NCBI RefSeq assembly: GCF_001425825.1
Contig: NZ_LMDM01000023.1
Coordinates: forward strand, 180,213-244,212
Direction of reading: 5' to 3'
DNA: 64,000 nucleotides
Origin: Rhizobacter sp. Root1238
GTDB lineage: Bacteria > Pseudomonadota > Gammaproteobacteria > Burkholderiales > Burkholderiaceae_C
Positions 23,366-31,893 of this stretch are shown in pieces. The translations under genes and the position numbers were made by a program. Position 1 is the first letter of the stretch. Every line of letters starts with the position of its first letter. The notes under the pieces are model-generated. The model searched no databases, was not told the origin of the DNA, and saw nothing but the letters and a program-made list of their open reading frames with translations.

Positions 23366-24799
23366 GTGTCCACCTCCGCCTCCAACGACCGTGCCTTCTT
23401 CGGCCACCCCGCCGGCCTCGGCTGGCTCGCCTTCTGCGAGCTCTGGGAACGTTTCTCGTACTACGGCATGCAGGCCCTGCTGGTGCTGTACCTCACCAAC
23501 TACCTGTTCCTGCCCGAGAACATCGGCAACGTCGCCGGCATCGATGCGATCCGCGGCGCCATCGAGAACGTCACCGGCCCGCGCACGCCGCAGCAGCTCG
23601 CCTCCGTGGTGTTCGGGCTCTACGCGGGCTTCGTCTACCTGACGCCGCTGTTCGGCGGCCTGCTCGCCGACCGCGTGCTCGGCCGCACGAAGACCGTCGT
23701 GATCGGCGCGGTGCTGATGGCCACCGGCCACTTCCTGATGGCCTTCGAGGCCAGCTTCTTCTTCGCGCTGCTGTGCCTGCTGATCGGCGTCGGCTGCTTC
23801 AAGGGCAACATCGCGGCGCAGGTCGGCGACCTGTACGCGCCCGGCGACAAGCGCCGCGCGAGCGCGTTCCAGATCTTCATGCTGGCGGTGCAGATCGCGG
23901 TGATCGTCGCGCCGATCGTCTGCGGCACGCTGGGCGAGAAGGTGGCCTGGCACTGGGGCTTCGGCGCTGCCGGCGTCGGCATGGTGATCGGCCTGTTCGT
24001 CTACCTCGGCGGCCGGCGCCACCTGCCGCCCGAGCCGCTGCGCGAGCGCCGCGCCGAGAAGGCGGCCGGCGTGGCCGTGCCGCGCGCCGCCATGAGCGCG
24101 GCCGAGAAGGGCCGCCTGGTGCTGCTGGTTGCGCTGATCCCGGTGCTGATGGGCACGGTCGTCGGCAACCAGCAGTACAACAACGCCTTCCCGCTGTGGT
24201 CGCAGCAGCACATGGACCTGGTGCTGTTCGGCTGGCAGGTGCCGGTGAGCTGGCTGCAGGCGATCGACGCCGTCGCGAGCACCGCGGCGATGATCGGCTC
24301 GATCGCGTTCTGGCGCTGGTGGGCGACGCGCCGTCGCGAGCCGGACGAGATCACGAAGATGGCGCTCGGCTCGCTGATCGCCGCCGCCGCGCCCTTGCTG
24401 CTGGTGATCGCCTCCGGCATCGTCGACCATTCGCACGAGAAGGTCGGCTTCGGCTGGGCCATCGGCTACGCGGTCCTCAACGACATCGGCTTCGCGAACG
24501 TGATGCCGGTCGGGCTGGCGCTGTACTCGCGCACCGCGCCGCACAAGCTCGAGGGGCTGATGATGGGCACCTACTACCTGCACCTGTTCCTGGCCAACAC
24601 CTTCGTCGGCTGGCTGGCGGGCTTCCTCGAGACGATGCCGGGGCAGCAGTTCTGGGGCCTGCATGCGGCGCTGGTCGCCGGGGCCGGCGTGCTGCTGCTG
24701 GTCGTGAAGCTGGTGTTCGGCAAGCTGCTGGCGCCGACGGCGGTCGACAACGGGCAGGGCGCGTCGCCGGCCGCGAGCGGCGCGGTGCCGGCTCACTGA
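23366..24799 (+). CDS. POT/PTR2-family proton-coupled oligopeptide transporter
   Basis: A 477-residue inner membrane protein with 12-14 predicted helices. It moves di- and tripeptides into the cell with protons. The family signature ELWERFSYYGMQALLVLYL (ExxER on helix 1) is present, as are GGLLADRVLGRTKTVVIGA and the loop FKGNIAAQVGDLY, which corresponds to the second PTR2 pattern. I chose the GTG at 23366 (VSTSASNDRAFFGHP) over the upstream GTG at 23303 because only the later start matches POT N-termini and it has a GGAAG site about 8 bases before it. The stop overlaps the convergent SDR gene by 7 bases. Confidence 0.88.
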   Translation: MSTSASNDRAFFGHPAGLGWLAFCELWERFSYYGMQALLVLYLTNYLFLPENIGNVAGIDAIRGAIENVTGPRTPQQLASVVFGLYAGFVYLTPLFGGLLADRVLGRTKTVVIGAVLMATGHFLMAFEASFFFALLCLLIGVGCFKGNIAAQVGDLYAPGDKRRASAFQIFMLAVQIAVIVAPIVCGTLGEKVAWHWGFGAAGVGMVIGLFVYLGGRRHLPPEPLRERRAEKAAGVAVPRAAMSAAEKGRLVLLVALIPVLMGTVVGNQQYNNAFPLWSQQHMDLVLFGWQVPVSWLQAIDAVASTAAMIGSIAFWRWWATRRREPDEITKMALGSLIAAAAPLLLVIASGIVDHSHEKVGFGWAIGYAVLNDIGFANVMPVGLALYSRTAPHKLEGLMMGTYYLHLFLANTFVGWLAGFLETMPGQQFWGLHAALVAGAGVLLLVVKLVFGKLLAPTAVDNGQGASPAASGAVPAH

Positions 24800-25704
24800 G
24801 CCGGCGGGTCCATCTCGAAGGCCGGCACCTGCCGGCCGTCGATGTCGGTGAAGCCGAACTCCTGCGCCAGGTCGCCGACCCGCAGCACCTGGCCGCTGCG
24901 CCCCATCACCTGCGGGTCGCCCGCCAGCGCCGCAACGGCACGGCCCAGGTAGCGCGGCGACTCGGTGCGCGCGAGGGCCGGCCGCTCGTGCCAGTGCGCC
25001 TCGTCGGTGTGGTGGCCCGCCAGCACGAACTCGGTGCGCATCCAGCCGGGCGACACCGCGACCGAGGCCACGCCATGCGGCCTCAGCTCTTCGGCGATGC
25101 CGAAGGCCAGCCGCGTCATGCCGGTCTTCGCGAGGTCGTAGAACAGGTTGCCGCGCAGGTAGCGGCCGCGGTCCCAGAAGGTGGTCGTGACGATCAGGCC
25201 GTGGCCCTGCTTCACCATCAGCGGCGCGGCATGCCGGCTCGACAGCAGGTGGTTGCGCACGCCGCGGTCGATCATCGAATCCCAGTGCGCGAGCGGGTGC
25301 GCCCAGAACGGCGCGTCGAACACCCCGTCGAAGGTTTCGTGGCCGCCCCAGGCGTTGTTGACCAGCAGGTCGATGCGGCCGTGCTCGCGCTGCACGCGGG
25401 CGAACAGCGCGGCCACCTCGCCGTCCTGCGTGTGGTCGCAGCGCACCGCGATGCCGTGGCCGCCGAGCCGCGTCACCTCGTCGGCGGTGTCGTCGATGCT
25501 GCCGGGCACGGCGGTCATTTCCGACAGCCCGAGCAACTGGCCGTAGGACTGCGCGGGTTGCGCACGCGTGCTGCGCCCGGTCACGTAGACGGTGGCACCG
25601 GCGGCGCCCAGTTCGATCGCGCAGCCGCGCCCGGCACCGCGGCTCGCGCCGGTCACCACCGCCACGCGGCCCTGCAGCGGGCGTGGGTTGCTGTCGTTCG
25701 TCAT
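24793..25704 (-). CDS. Short-chain dehydrogenase/reductase (SDR)
   Basis: The 303-residue oxidoreductase shows the SDR cofactor loop TGASRGAGRG, the NNAWGG strand (NNAG motif), and an active-site YDLAK (YxxxK). The middle has a family-specific insertion (TFDGVFDAPFWAHPLAHWDSM) and the C-terminus reads PGWMRTEFVL, then GRSGQVLRVGDLAQEFGF. Such extended members occur in mycobacteria and proteobacteria; the substrate is unknown. A strong ribosome-binding site (GGAGACC) precedes the ATG at 25704. The AraC-family gene just upstream (41 bases) is the likely regulator. Confidence 0.88.
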   Translation of the reverse strand: MTNDSNPRPLQGRVAVVTGASRGAGRGCAIELGAAGATVYVTGRSTRAQPAQSYGQLLGLSEMTAVPGSIDDTADEVTRLGGHGIAVRCDHTQDGEVAALFARVQREHGRIDLLVNNAWGGHETFDGVFDAPFWAHPLAHWDSMIDRGVRNHLLSSRHAAPLMVKQGHGLIVTTTFWDRGRYLRGNLFYDLAKTGMTRLAFGIAEELRPHGVASVAVSPGWMRTEFVLAGHHTDEAHWHERPALARTESPRYLGRAVAALAGDPQVMGRSGQVLRVGDLAQEFGFTDIDGRQVPAFEMDPPAQ

Positions 25705-25745
25705 CGGGGTCTCCTGGTTGCGATGGCGCCGATCTTCGGCGGCGA

Positions 25746-26615
25746 TCACGCGGCGGTCTTGGAAGATTCCGCAATCGCGAGACGCCGGTACTCGGCCGGC
25801 GTGCAGCCGCACAGCGCACGGAACTCGTTGGCCAGGTGCGACTGGTCGAAGAATCCACCGTCGAGCGCCACCTCGGCCCAGCTGCGCTGCGGCTGCGCAC
25901 GCAGCTCGCGCAGGCAGCGGTGCAGGCGCGCGAGCCGGCTCCAGCGGCGCGGCGAGAGCCCGAACTGCGCGTCGAAGAGCTGCTGCAGCCGGCGCTCGCC
26001 GAGCCCGACCGCGGCGGCGAGCGCCGGCACCGGCAGCCGGCCGCCGGCCTGCATCAGCAGGCGCAGCGCCTGCACGGCCGGCCGGTGCTCGGTGATGGAC
26101 ACGTGGCGCAGCCGCTGCAGCAGCGCCTGCTGCACGACCCGCACGCGGCTCGCGTCGTCTTCCAGGTCGCCGAGGGCGGACAAGGCCTCGCCACCGGCAC
26201 GCGGCCACAGCGATTGAAGCGGCAGCGCCAGCCCGGCGATCTCGCCGACCGGTAGCCCGAGCAACGTGGCCGCCGCCCCGTGGCGCAGCGTGATCGCGAG
26301 CCCGGCCATGCGGCCCGACAGGCGCAGCACCGCCGGTGTCGTCGACGGGCCGATCGCGAGCAGGGTCCGGCGCGCATCGGGGCCGGCCGCCGGTGCATCG
26401 CCCCACTGCACGACGAGGCGCACCGCGCCGTCGGGAATCACGCGTTCGACGACCTCGGTGCCCGGCGCGAAGCGCTCGCGGTACAGCAGCATCTGGGCGA
26501 CGAAGGGCCGCAGCGCGGCGGGCAGCGGCAGCACCTGCAGGCTGGCGGCGGGCGTGCCGGATTCCGGGCCTTGGACGGGGTCTTCGTCGAGTCGAAGGAA
26601 CAGGCGCTGGGCCAA
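25746..26615 (-). CDS. AraC-family transcriptional regulator
   Basis: The C-terminal about 100 residues form the double helix-turn-helix: VPALAAAVGLGERRLQQLFDAQFGLSPRRWSRLARL, then WAEVALDGGFFDQSHLANEFRALCGCTPAEYRR. The N-terminal domain (LRPFVAQMLLYRERFAPG, VIPDGAVRLVVQWGD) resembles the AraC group with a DUF6597-like domain that reads small molecules. The start is uncertain: the ATG at 26492 is too late because similarity begins before it, and the TTG at 26615 covers the conserved part, giving about 289 residues. It sits 41 bases upstream of the SDR gene and probably regulates it. Confidence 0.8.
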   Translation of the reverse strand: MAQRLFLRLDEDPVQGPESGTPAASLQVLPLPAALRPFVAQMLLYRERFAPGTEVVERVIPDGAVRLVVQWGDAPAAGPDARRTLLAIGPSTTPAVLRLSGRMAGLAITLRHGAAATLLGLPVGEIAGLALPLQSLWPRAGGEALSALGDLEDDASRVRVVQQALLQRLRHVSITEHRPAVQALRLLMQAGGRLPVPALAAAVGLGERRLQQLFDAQFGLSPRRWSRLARLHRCLRELRAQPQRSWAEVALDGGFFDQSHLANEFRALCGCTPAEYRRLAIAESSKTAA

Positions 26616-26678
26616 CGGTCGCCTCCATCGGGGTGCACGACCTGCAGCATAGGGGCAACAGGGCCTACGATTCGCCGC

Positions 26679-27209
26679 ATGGACCGCATCCCCCCGTCCC
26701 GCCTGCAGGCACTCGCCGTCGCGCTGCTGCTCGCGCTCGGCAGCCCGGCCCGGGCGGCCGACGCGCTGCAGAACTGGTTCGACGACCCGTTCTTCCAGGT
26801 CAGCGCCGCGCTGCCCGACTGCCCGTTGCCGGCCGGTCCGTTCACCGACGAGGCCGACCGCCGCGTGCAGGCGCACCGCCGGCTCGAGAAGGGAACGACC
26901 TGCTGGCTCGCGAAGGAATGCGACCGGCCGAACGCCTACGCGTACGACGCCGACATCGCCGCGGCGATCCGCGCGGCGTTCCAGCCGCCGGCCGGCGAGC
27001 GCACGCCGTTCCCCGACACGACGCTGTGGGTCACCGTGCAGGGGCGCGTCGTCTACCTCGAAGGCTGTGCGCGCGACGATGCCGAGGCCGCCCGACTCGA
27101 GACCTTCGTGCGGGCGCTGCCGCACGTGCAGCAGGCGACCGCGATCCTGCGCACCGATCCGGCGGCCCGGCCGCCGTACAAGACCCGGCCTGCGACACTC
27201 CCGCGTTGA
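26679..27209 (+). CDS. Secreted BON-domain protein
   Basis: The 176-residue product has a signal peptide (LQALAVALLLALGSPARAA). A C-terminal BON domain follows, with DADIAAAIRAAF, LWVTVQGRVVYLEGCARDDAEAARLETFVRALPHVQQA. BON domains bind phospholipids or other envelope surfaces and often protect against osmotic stress. Two cysteine pairs (PDCPLP, TTCWLAKECD) suggest disulfides in the region before the BON domain. It ends 4 bases before the helicase start, so it may share its transcript though the functions differ. Confidence 0.82.
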   Translation: MDRIPPSRLQALAVALLLALGSPARAADALQNWFDDPFFQVSAALPDCPLPAGPFTDEADRRVQAHRRLEKGTTCWLAKECDRPNAYAYDADIAAAIRAAFQPPAGERTPFPDTTLWVTVQGRVVYLEGCARDDAEAARLETFVRALPHVQQATAILRTDPAARPPYKTRPATLPR

Positions 27210-27213
27210 CACC

Positions 27214-29535
27214 ATGAGCGCCGACGCCCCCACCTACACCATCGCCGTGCGCGAGCTGTGCGAGTTCACCGCCAAGCAGGGCGACCTCGACCTGCGTTTC
27301 ACGCCCGGCCCGTCGGCGCAGGAAGGCATCGCCGGGCATGCGATGGTGGCGTCGCGCCGCGGCGGACGCTACCAGGCGGAGGTCAGCCTGAGCGGCACGC
27401 ACGGTGCGCTGCGGGTGCGCGGCCGCGCCGACGGCTACGACCCCGACAAAGGCCTGGTCGAAGAGATCAAGACGCACCGCGGCGACCTCGCGCGCCAGCC
27501 GGCCAACCACCGCCACCTGCACTGGGCGCAGGCGAAGATCTACGGCGCCTTGCTGTGCCAGCGCTTCGAACTGTCGAAGCTGCGCGTCGCGCTCGTCTAC
27601 TACGACGTCGGCACGCAGCAGGAAACGGTGTTCAGCGAAGCCTGCAGCGCGGCCGAGCTGCGGCAGTTCTTCGAGCAGCAGTGCGAGCGCTTCCTGGCCT
27701 GGGCCGCGCAGGAGCTGGCGCACCGCGGCGCGCGCGATGCGGCGTTGCAGACCCTGCGCTTTCCGCATGCCGATTTCCGCGCCGGCCAGCGCCCGCTGGC
27801 CGAAGCGGTGTACCGCGCGGCGAGCGGCGGCCGCTGCCTGCTCGCGCAGGCGCCCACCGGCATCGGCAAGACCATCGGCACGGTGTTCCCGTTGCTGAAG
27901 GCCAGCCCGGCGCAGCGGCTCGACAAGCTGTTCTTCCTCGCCGCCAAGACGCCCGGCCGCGGCCTGGCGCTGGAGGCGCTGCGGCGCATCACCGGCCCCG
28001 CCGACGCACCGCCGCTGCGGGTGGTCGAACTGGTCGCACGCGACAAGGCCTGCGAGCACCCCGACAAGGCCTGCCATGGCGACTCGTGCCCGCTCGCGCG
28101 CGGCTTCTACGACCGGTTGCCGGCGGCGCGCAGCGCGGCGCTCGACACGGCAGCGGGCCCGCTCGACCAGGCCCGCGTGCGCGAGGTCGCGCTGGCCCAC
28201 CAGGTCTGCCCCTACTACCTGAGCCAGGAGCTGGTGCGCTGGGCCGACGTGGTGGTCGGCGACTACAACTACTGGTTCGACCTCGGCGCCATGCTGCACG
28301 GCCTGACGCTCGCGAACGAATGGCGCGTCGGCGTGCTGGTCGACGAGGCGCACAACCTGCTGGAACGCGGCCGCAAGATGTATTCGGCCGAGCTGCAGCA
28401 GGCCGACGTGGCCGCGCTGCGCAGCAAGGCGCCGCCCGCGGTGAAGCCGGCGCTCGACCGCCTGCACCGCGCGTGGAGTGCGCTCAACAAGGCGCAGGCG
28501 GACGATTTCGCGGTGCACGAGAAACCGCCCGCGGCCTGGCGCGACGCGCTGCAGAACGCGATCGCGGCGCTGGGCGAGCACTTCGCCGACGGCCAGTCGC
28601 CGAATGACACGCCGCTGCTGCGCTTCTACTTCGACGCGCTGCACGTGATGCGCGTGCTGGAGCTGCTGGACGAGAACTCGCAGGTCGACCTGACGGTCAC
28701 CGAACGCCGCGCCACCCGCACCCGCTCGACGCTGTGCGTGCGCAACCTGATCCCGGCGCCGCACCTGCGCGGGCGCTTCGCGGCGGCGCACACCACGACG
28801 CTGTTCTCGGCCACGCTGACGCCGCCCGGCTTCCATGAAGACACGCTGGGGCTGCCGGAGCGCACCGCATGGATCGATGTCGAATCGCCGTTCGAGGCAC
28901 GGCAGTTGTCGGTGCGCATCGCGCGCCATATCTCGACCCGGTGGCAGCAGCGGGCGCAGTCGCTCGCCCCCATCGTCGCGCTGATCGCGCGGCAGTACGC
29001 GCAGGCGCCGGGCAACTACATGGCGTTCTTCAGCAGCTTCGACTACCTGCAGCAGGTGGCCGAGCTGCTGCAGGCGACGCACCCCGGCGTGCCGCAGTGG
29101 TCGCAGTCGCGCGCGATGGACGAGGCGTCGCGTCAGCAGTTTCTCGCGCGCTTCACCGAACACGGGCAGGGCATCGGCTTCGCGGTGCTGGGCGGTGCGT
29201 TCGCCGAAGGCATCGACCTGCCGGGGCGGCGCCTGATCGGGGCGTTCGTCGCGACGCTCGGATTGCCGCAGGTGAACCCGGTGAACGAATGCCTGCGCGA
29301 GCGGATGGAGCAGCGTTTCGGGGCCGGCTACGACTACGCGTACCTGTACCCGGGGTTGCAGAAGGTCGTGCAGGCGGCCGGGCGGGTGATCCGGACCACC
29401 AGCGACGAAGGCGTGGTGATCCTGATCGACGACCGCTTCGCGAAGCCGCAGGTGCGGGGCCTGTTGCCGGCGTGGTGGCACGTCGGCATCGATGCGGTCG
29501 CCCCGCCGCGGCGCGACGAGGCCGAGCTCTGCTGA
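27214..29535 (+). CDS. XPD/DinG-type iron-sulfur DNA helicase with N-terminal PD-(D/E)XK-like domain
   Basis: The 773-residue protein combines a nuclease-like N-terminal domain (the pattern GRADGYD at 70-76 and EEIKTH at 83-88, as in Cas4-like PD-(D/E)XK folds) with an XPD-like superfamily 2 helicase. Walker A is APTGIGKT at about 213-220 and the DEAH box is at 377-380. Cys280, Cys287, Cys292 and Cys332 are the four probable ligands of a 4Fe-4S cluster. Motif VI reads QAAGRVIRTTSDEG near the C-terminus. Such 5'-3' helicases unwind damaged or recombining DNA. Whether the N-terminal domain cleaves DNA is an inference. The ATG at 27214 follows the BON gene by 4 bases. Confidence 0.85.
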   Translation: MSADAPTYTIAVRELCEFTAKQGDLDLRFTPGPSAQEGIAGHAMVASRRGGRYQAEVSLSGTHGALRVRGRADGYDPDKGLVEEIKTHRGDLARQPANHRHLHWAQAKIYGALLCQRFELSKLRVALVYYDVGTQQETVFSEACSAAELRQFFEQQCERFLAWAAQELAHRGARDAALQTLRFPHADFRAGQRPLAEAVYRAASGGRCLLAQAPTGIGKTIGTVFPLLKASPAQRLDKLFFLAAKTPGRGLALEALRRITGPADAPPLRVVELVARDKACEHPDKACHGDSCPLARGFYDRLPAARSAALDTAAGPLDQARVREVALAHQVCPYYLSQELVRWADVVVGDYNYWFDLGAMLHGLTLANEWRVGVLVDEAHNLLERGRKMYSAELQQADVAALRSKAPPAVKPALDRLHRAWSALNKAQADDFAVHEKPPAAWRDALQNAIAALGEHFADGQSPNDTPLLRFYFDALHVMRVLELLDENSQVDLTVTERRATRTRSTLCVRNLIPAPHLRGRFAAAHTTTLFSATLTPPGFHEDTLGLPERTAWIDVESPFEARQLSVRIARHISTRWQQRAQSLAPIVALIARQYAQAPGNYMAFFSSFDYLQQVAELLQATHPGVPQWSQSRAMDEASRQQFLARFTEHGQGIGFAVLGGAFAEGIDLPGRRLIGAFVATLGLPQVNPVNECLRERMEQRFGAGYDYAYLYPGLQKVVQAAGRVIRTTSDEGVVILIDDRFAKPQVRGLLPAWWHVGIDAVAPPRRDEAELC

Positions 29536-29542
29536 ACCGCTC

Positions 29543-29794
29543 TTACTGAACCGTTTCCTTCGCCGCGGCCTTGGCCTTCTTGCCGTGGCTCTTCGCCTTG
29601 GCCTTGTGCACCTTCGCCTTGGTCTTGTGCACCGTGCTCGACGGCTCATCGGTCACGGCACCCTTGACGTTCTCGGTGCCTTGCTTCGCGGTCTCGGCGG
29701 TCGCCTTGGCGCCTTCCTTGACGGCGGTGCCGGCCTGCGCGAACGCGGTGCCGGCAGCGAACAGCAACGCGAAGATGGATATGAGCTTTTTCAT
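29543..29794 (-). CDS. Small exported Lys/Ala-rich protein
   Basis: The 83-residue product has a clear signal peptide (KKLISIFALLFAAGTAFA). A mature part rich in Ala, Thr and Lys follows, with the run HKTKAKVHKAKAKSHGKKAKA. The mature region is strongly basic and likely disordered. I know of no defined family; such small periplasmic histone-like proteins are common in Burkholderiales. I chose the ATG at 29794 because the leader starts there. The stop lies 8 bases from the convergent helicase stop. Confidence 0.7.
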   Translation of the reverse strand: MKKLISIFALLFAAGTAFAQAGTAVKEGAKATAETAKQGTENVKGAVTDEPSSTVHKTKAKVHKAKAKSHGKKAKAAAKETVQ

Positions 29795-29924
29795 GAAGGT
29801 CCTCCTGGATGGGGTGCTTATCATCGGCGCCCGCAGTCACTGGCCGTGTCGGACGCGTTCGCCGCTCCGTGTAGGACCAGGAGGCGTTCCGACCCCGTGT
29901 TCTGGTACTCCCTGAAACTCGGGC

Positions 29925-29942
29925 CTGTAAGTTGCTTTACAG
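29925..29942. promoter_or_regulatory. Inverted repeat before the peptide-salvage operon
   Basis: Perfect 6-base arms CTGTAA-gttgct-TTACAG, 30 bases upstream of the rpiR-type gene. CTGAAAC direct repeats at 29912 and 29956 flank it. It is the best candidate for an autoregulatory operator of the RpiR protein. Confidence 0.4.
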
Positions 29943-29971
29943 TCCGCGAAGTTTTCTGAAACCCAGTTTTC

Positions 29972-30898
29972 ATGACCGTGACGCCTCCCGCCGCCCGTTC
30001 CGATGCCCCTGCCTGGGCGGGCCGATTCGCCAGCCTGCCGGTGCTGCAGCAGGTCGCCGCCGGCATGCCGGCGATGCCGGCCGCGATGCAGCGCATGGGC
30101 CAGGCCGTGCTCGCGCACCCGTTCAGGGCGGCCACGCTCAACATCGATGAATTCGCCAGCGAGGTCGCGGTGTCGATCGCGACCGCCAACCGCTTCGCCC
30201 GGGCGCTGAATTTCGCCGGCTACCCGCAGTTCCGCGCCGAGCTGGCACGCGGTTTCGAGGCCATCCTCGCCCCGGTCGAGAGCCTGCGCAGCAACCTGCG
30301 GCAGGCCACCGGCACGCAGCAGGCGATGGTGGCGTCGCTGCGCGAGACGCTGGCGAACCTCGAACACACGCTGCAGGCCTTGCAGCACCAGCCCTGCGAG
30401 CAGGCGGTGTCGCTGATCGCCGGGGCCGACCAGGTGCTGACGCTCGGCTGGGGCAGCAGCGCGTACCTGGCGGGCGTGCTGCAGCACGAGCTCGAGCCGC
30501 TGTGCTCGCGTGTCGGCAGCCTCGCGCAGGCCGGCGGGCCTTCGCATGCGGCGCGCCAGCTGGTCAAGCGCGGGCCGCGCGACCTGCTGATCGCGCTGGC
30601 CTTCCCGCGCTACGTCGAAGACACCATCGCGTTGACGCGGCTGGCGCGCGAGCGCGGCGTCAAGGTGCTGGCGCTGACCGACGAGCCGAGTTCGCCGCTG
30701 GTGCCGCTGGCCGACGTGACGCTGTATGCGCATGTCGACCGGCAGGTCGCGCCGACGTCCAATGCGACGGTGCTGGCACTGCTCGAAGCGCTGGTGGCGG
30801 CACTCGCGCACCGCACCGAAGGCGCGGTGCAGCGCGCCGAAGAAATGGCCCGCGGCGTGCTGCCGTGGCTGCAGGTCGACCCGGGGCGCGTGCGATGA
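29972..30898 (+). CDS. MurR/RpiR-family regulator with SIS domain
   Basis: The 308-residue protein has an N-terminal helix-turn-helix of the RpiR type (AMQRMGQAVLAHPFRAATLNIDEFASEVAVSIATANRFARALNFAGY) and a C-terminal SIS domain (VLTLGWGSSAYLAGVLQHEL, then DLLIALAFPRYVEDTIALTRLARERGVKVLALTD) that binds phosphosugars or related ligands. In this operon the ligand is unknown; a peptide- or aminosugar-derived signal would fit. The stop overlaps the start of iaaA (ATGA), so it is the first gene of a nine-kilobase operon and probably controls it. Confidence 0.92.
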   Translation: MTVTPPAARSDAPAWAGRFASLPVLQQVAAGMPAMPAAMQRMGQAVLAHPFRAATLNIDEFASEVAVSIATANRFARALNFAGYPQFRAELARGFEAILAPVESLRSNLRQATGTQQAMVASLRETLANLEHTLQALQHQPCEQAVSLIAGADQVLTLGWGSSAYLAGVLQHELEPLCSRVGSLAQAGGPSHAARQLVKRGPRDLLIALAFPRYVEDTIALTRLARERGVKVLALTDEPSSPLVPLADVTLYAHVDRQVAPTSNATVLALLEALVAALAHRTEGAVQRAEEMARGVLPWLQVDPGRVR

Positions 30899-31893
30899 GT
30901 TTTTCAACGACAACGCCCGTGATCGCGATCCATGGCGGCGCCGGCACCCTGTCGCGCGCGTCGATCTCGGCCGAGCAGCAGGCGGCCTACCGCGCCGCGC
31001 TCGACGAGATCCTGCGCAGCGCACAGGCGATGCTCGCCGGTGGTGCGCCGGCGATCGACGTCGTCACCGAAGCGGTGCGCCAGCTCGAGGAATGCCCGCT
31101 GTTCAATGCCGGCCGCGGCGCGGTCTACACCGCCGACGGCCGCCACGAGCTCGACGCCTGCGTGATGCGCGGCAGCGACCTGGCCGCCGGCGCGGTGGCC
31201 GGCGTGCGCACGCTGCGCAACCCGATCCTCGCGGCGCGCGCGGTGATGGAGGCCGGCGGCCCGGTGCTGCTGATCGGCCCCGGCGCCGAGCAGTTCGCCG
31301 CCGAGTGCGGCTGCGAGACCGTCGCGCCCGAGTGGTTCGACACGCCGCACCGGCTGGCGCAGCTGCACGCGATGCAGGCCAGCGACCGCATCGCGCTGGA
31401 CCACGACGCGGCAAGTCATGACGCACCCACCGTGCCCGCGCCGCTCGACGAGCGCGACAAGTTCGGCACCGTCGGCGCGGTCGCGCTCGATGCGCACGGC
31501 CACCTGGCCGCCGCCACCTCGACCGGCGGCATGACCAACAAGCGCCCCGGCCGCGTCGGCGATTCGCCGCTGGTCGGCGCCGGCTGCTATGCCAACGACC
31601 GCACCGTCGCGGTGTCGTGCACCGGCGTCGGCGAGGCCTTCATGCGCGGCCTGGCGGCCTACGACGTGTCGGCGCTGGTCGAGTACGTCGGGCTGCCGCT
31701 GCGCTTCGCCGCGCGCCGCGTCGTGATGGACAAGCTGCCGCCGCTCGGCGGCCGCGGCGGGCTGATCGCCGTCGATGCGCGCGGCAACGTCGCGCTGCCG
31801 TTCAACACCGAAGGCATGTACCGCGGCTGGGCCCGGGTCGGCGAAGCGCCGGTGTCTGCCATCTACGCCGACGAAGCGGGCCCCGAACAATGA
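30895..31893 (+). CDS. iaaA: Isoaspartyl peptidase / L-asparaginase (Ntn hydrolase)
   Basis: This enzyme cleaves beta-aspartyl dipeptides and asparagine. It is made as a precursor that cuts itself before a Thr. The 332-residue protein has the family opening [12 protein letters not shown], the conserved [14 protein letters not shown], the cleavage site FG-T192-VGAVALD with the new N-terminal Thr192, then [25 protein letters not shown], where Arg and Asp bind the alpha groups of the substrate. It lies directly before the peptide importer genes, as iaaA does before gsiABCD in Escherichia coli. Both junctions overlap. Confidence 0.95.
   Translation: MSFSTTTPVIAIHGGAGTLSRASISAEQQAAYRAALDEILRSAQAMLAGGAPAIDVVTEAVRQLEECPLFNAGRGAVYTADGRHELDACVMRGSDLAAGAVAGVRTLRNPILAARAVMEAGGPVLLIGPGAEQFAAECGCETVAPEWFDTPHRLAQLHAMQASDRIALDHDAASHDAPTVPAPLDERDKFGTVGAVALDAHGHLAAATSTGGMTNKRPGRVGDSPLVGAGCYANDRTVAVSCTGVGEAFMRGLAAYDVSALVEYVGLPLRFAARRVVMDKLPPLGGRGGLIAVDARGNVALPFNTEGMYRGWARVGEAPVSAIYADEAGPEQ

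Noticed and set aside
23360-25900. Very long minus-strand open frame antisense to the POT transporter
   Set aside because: Typical high-GC shadow: low-complexity Arg/Gln/Ala translation without family similarity, fully opposite a well-supported transporter gene.
27031-29649. 872-codon minus-strand open frame opposite the helicase gene
   Set aside because: The plus-strand frame carries all helicase motifs. The antisense product is compositionally odd and has no recognisable domain.
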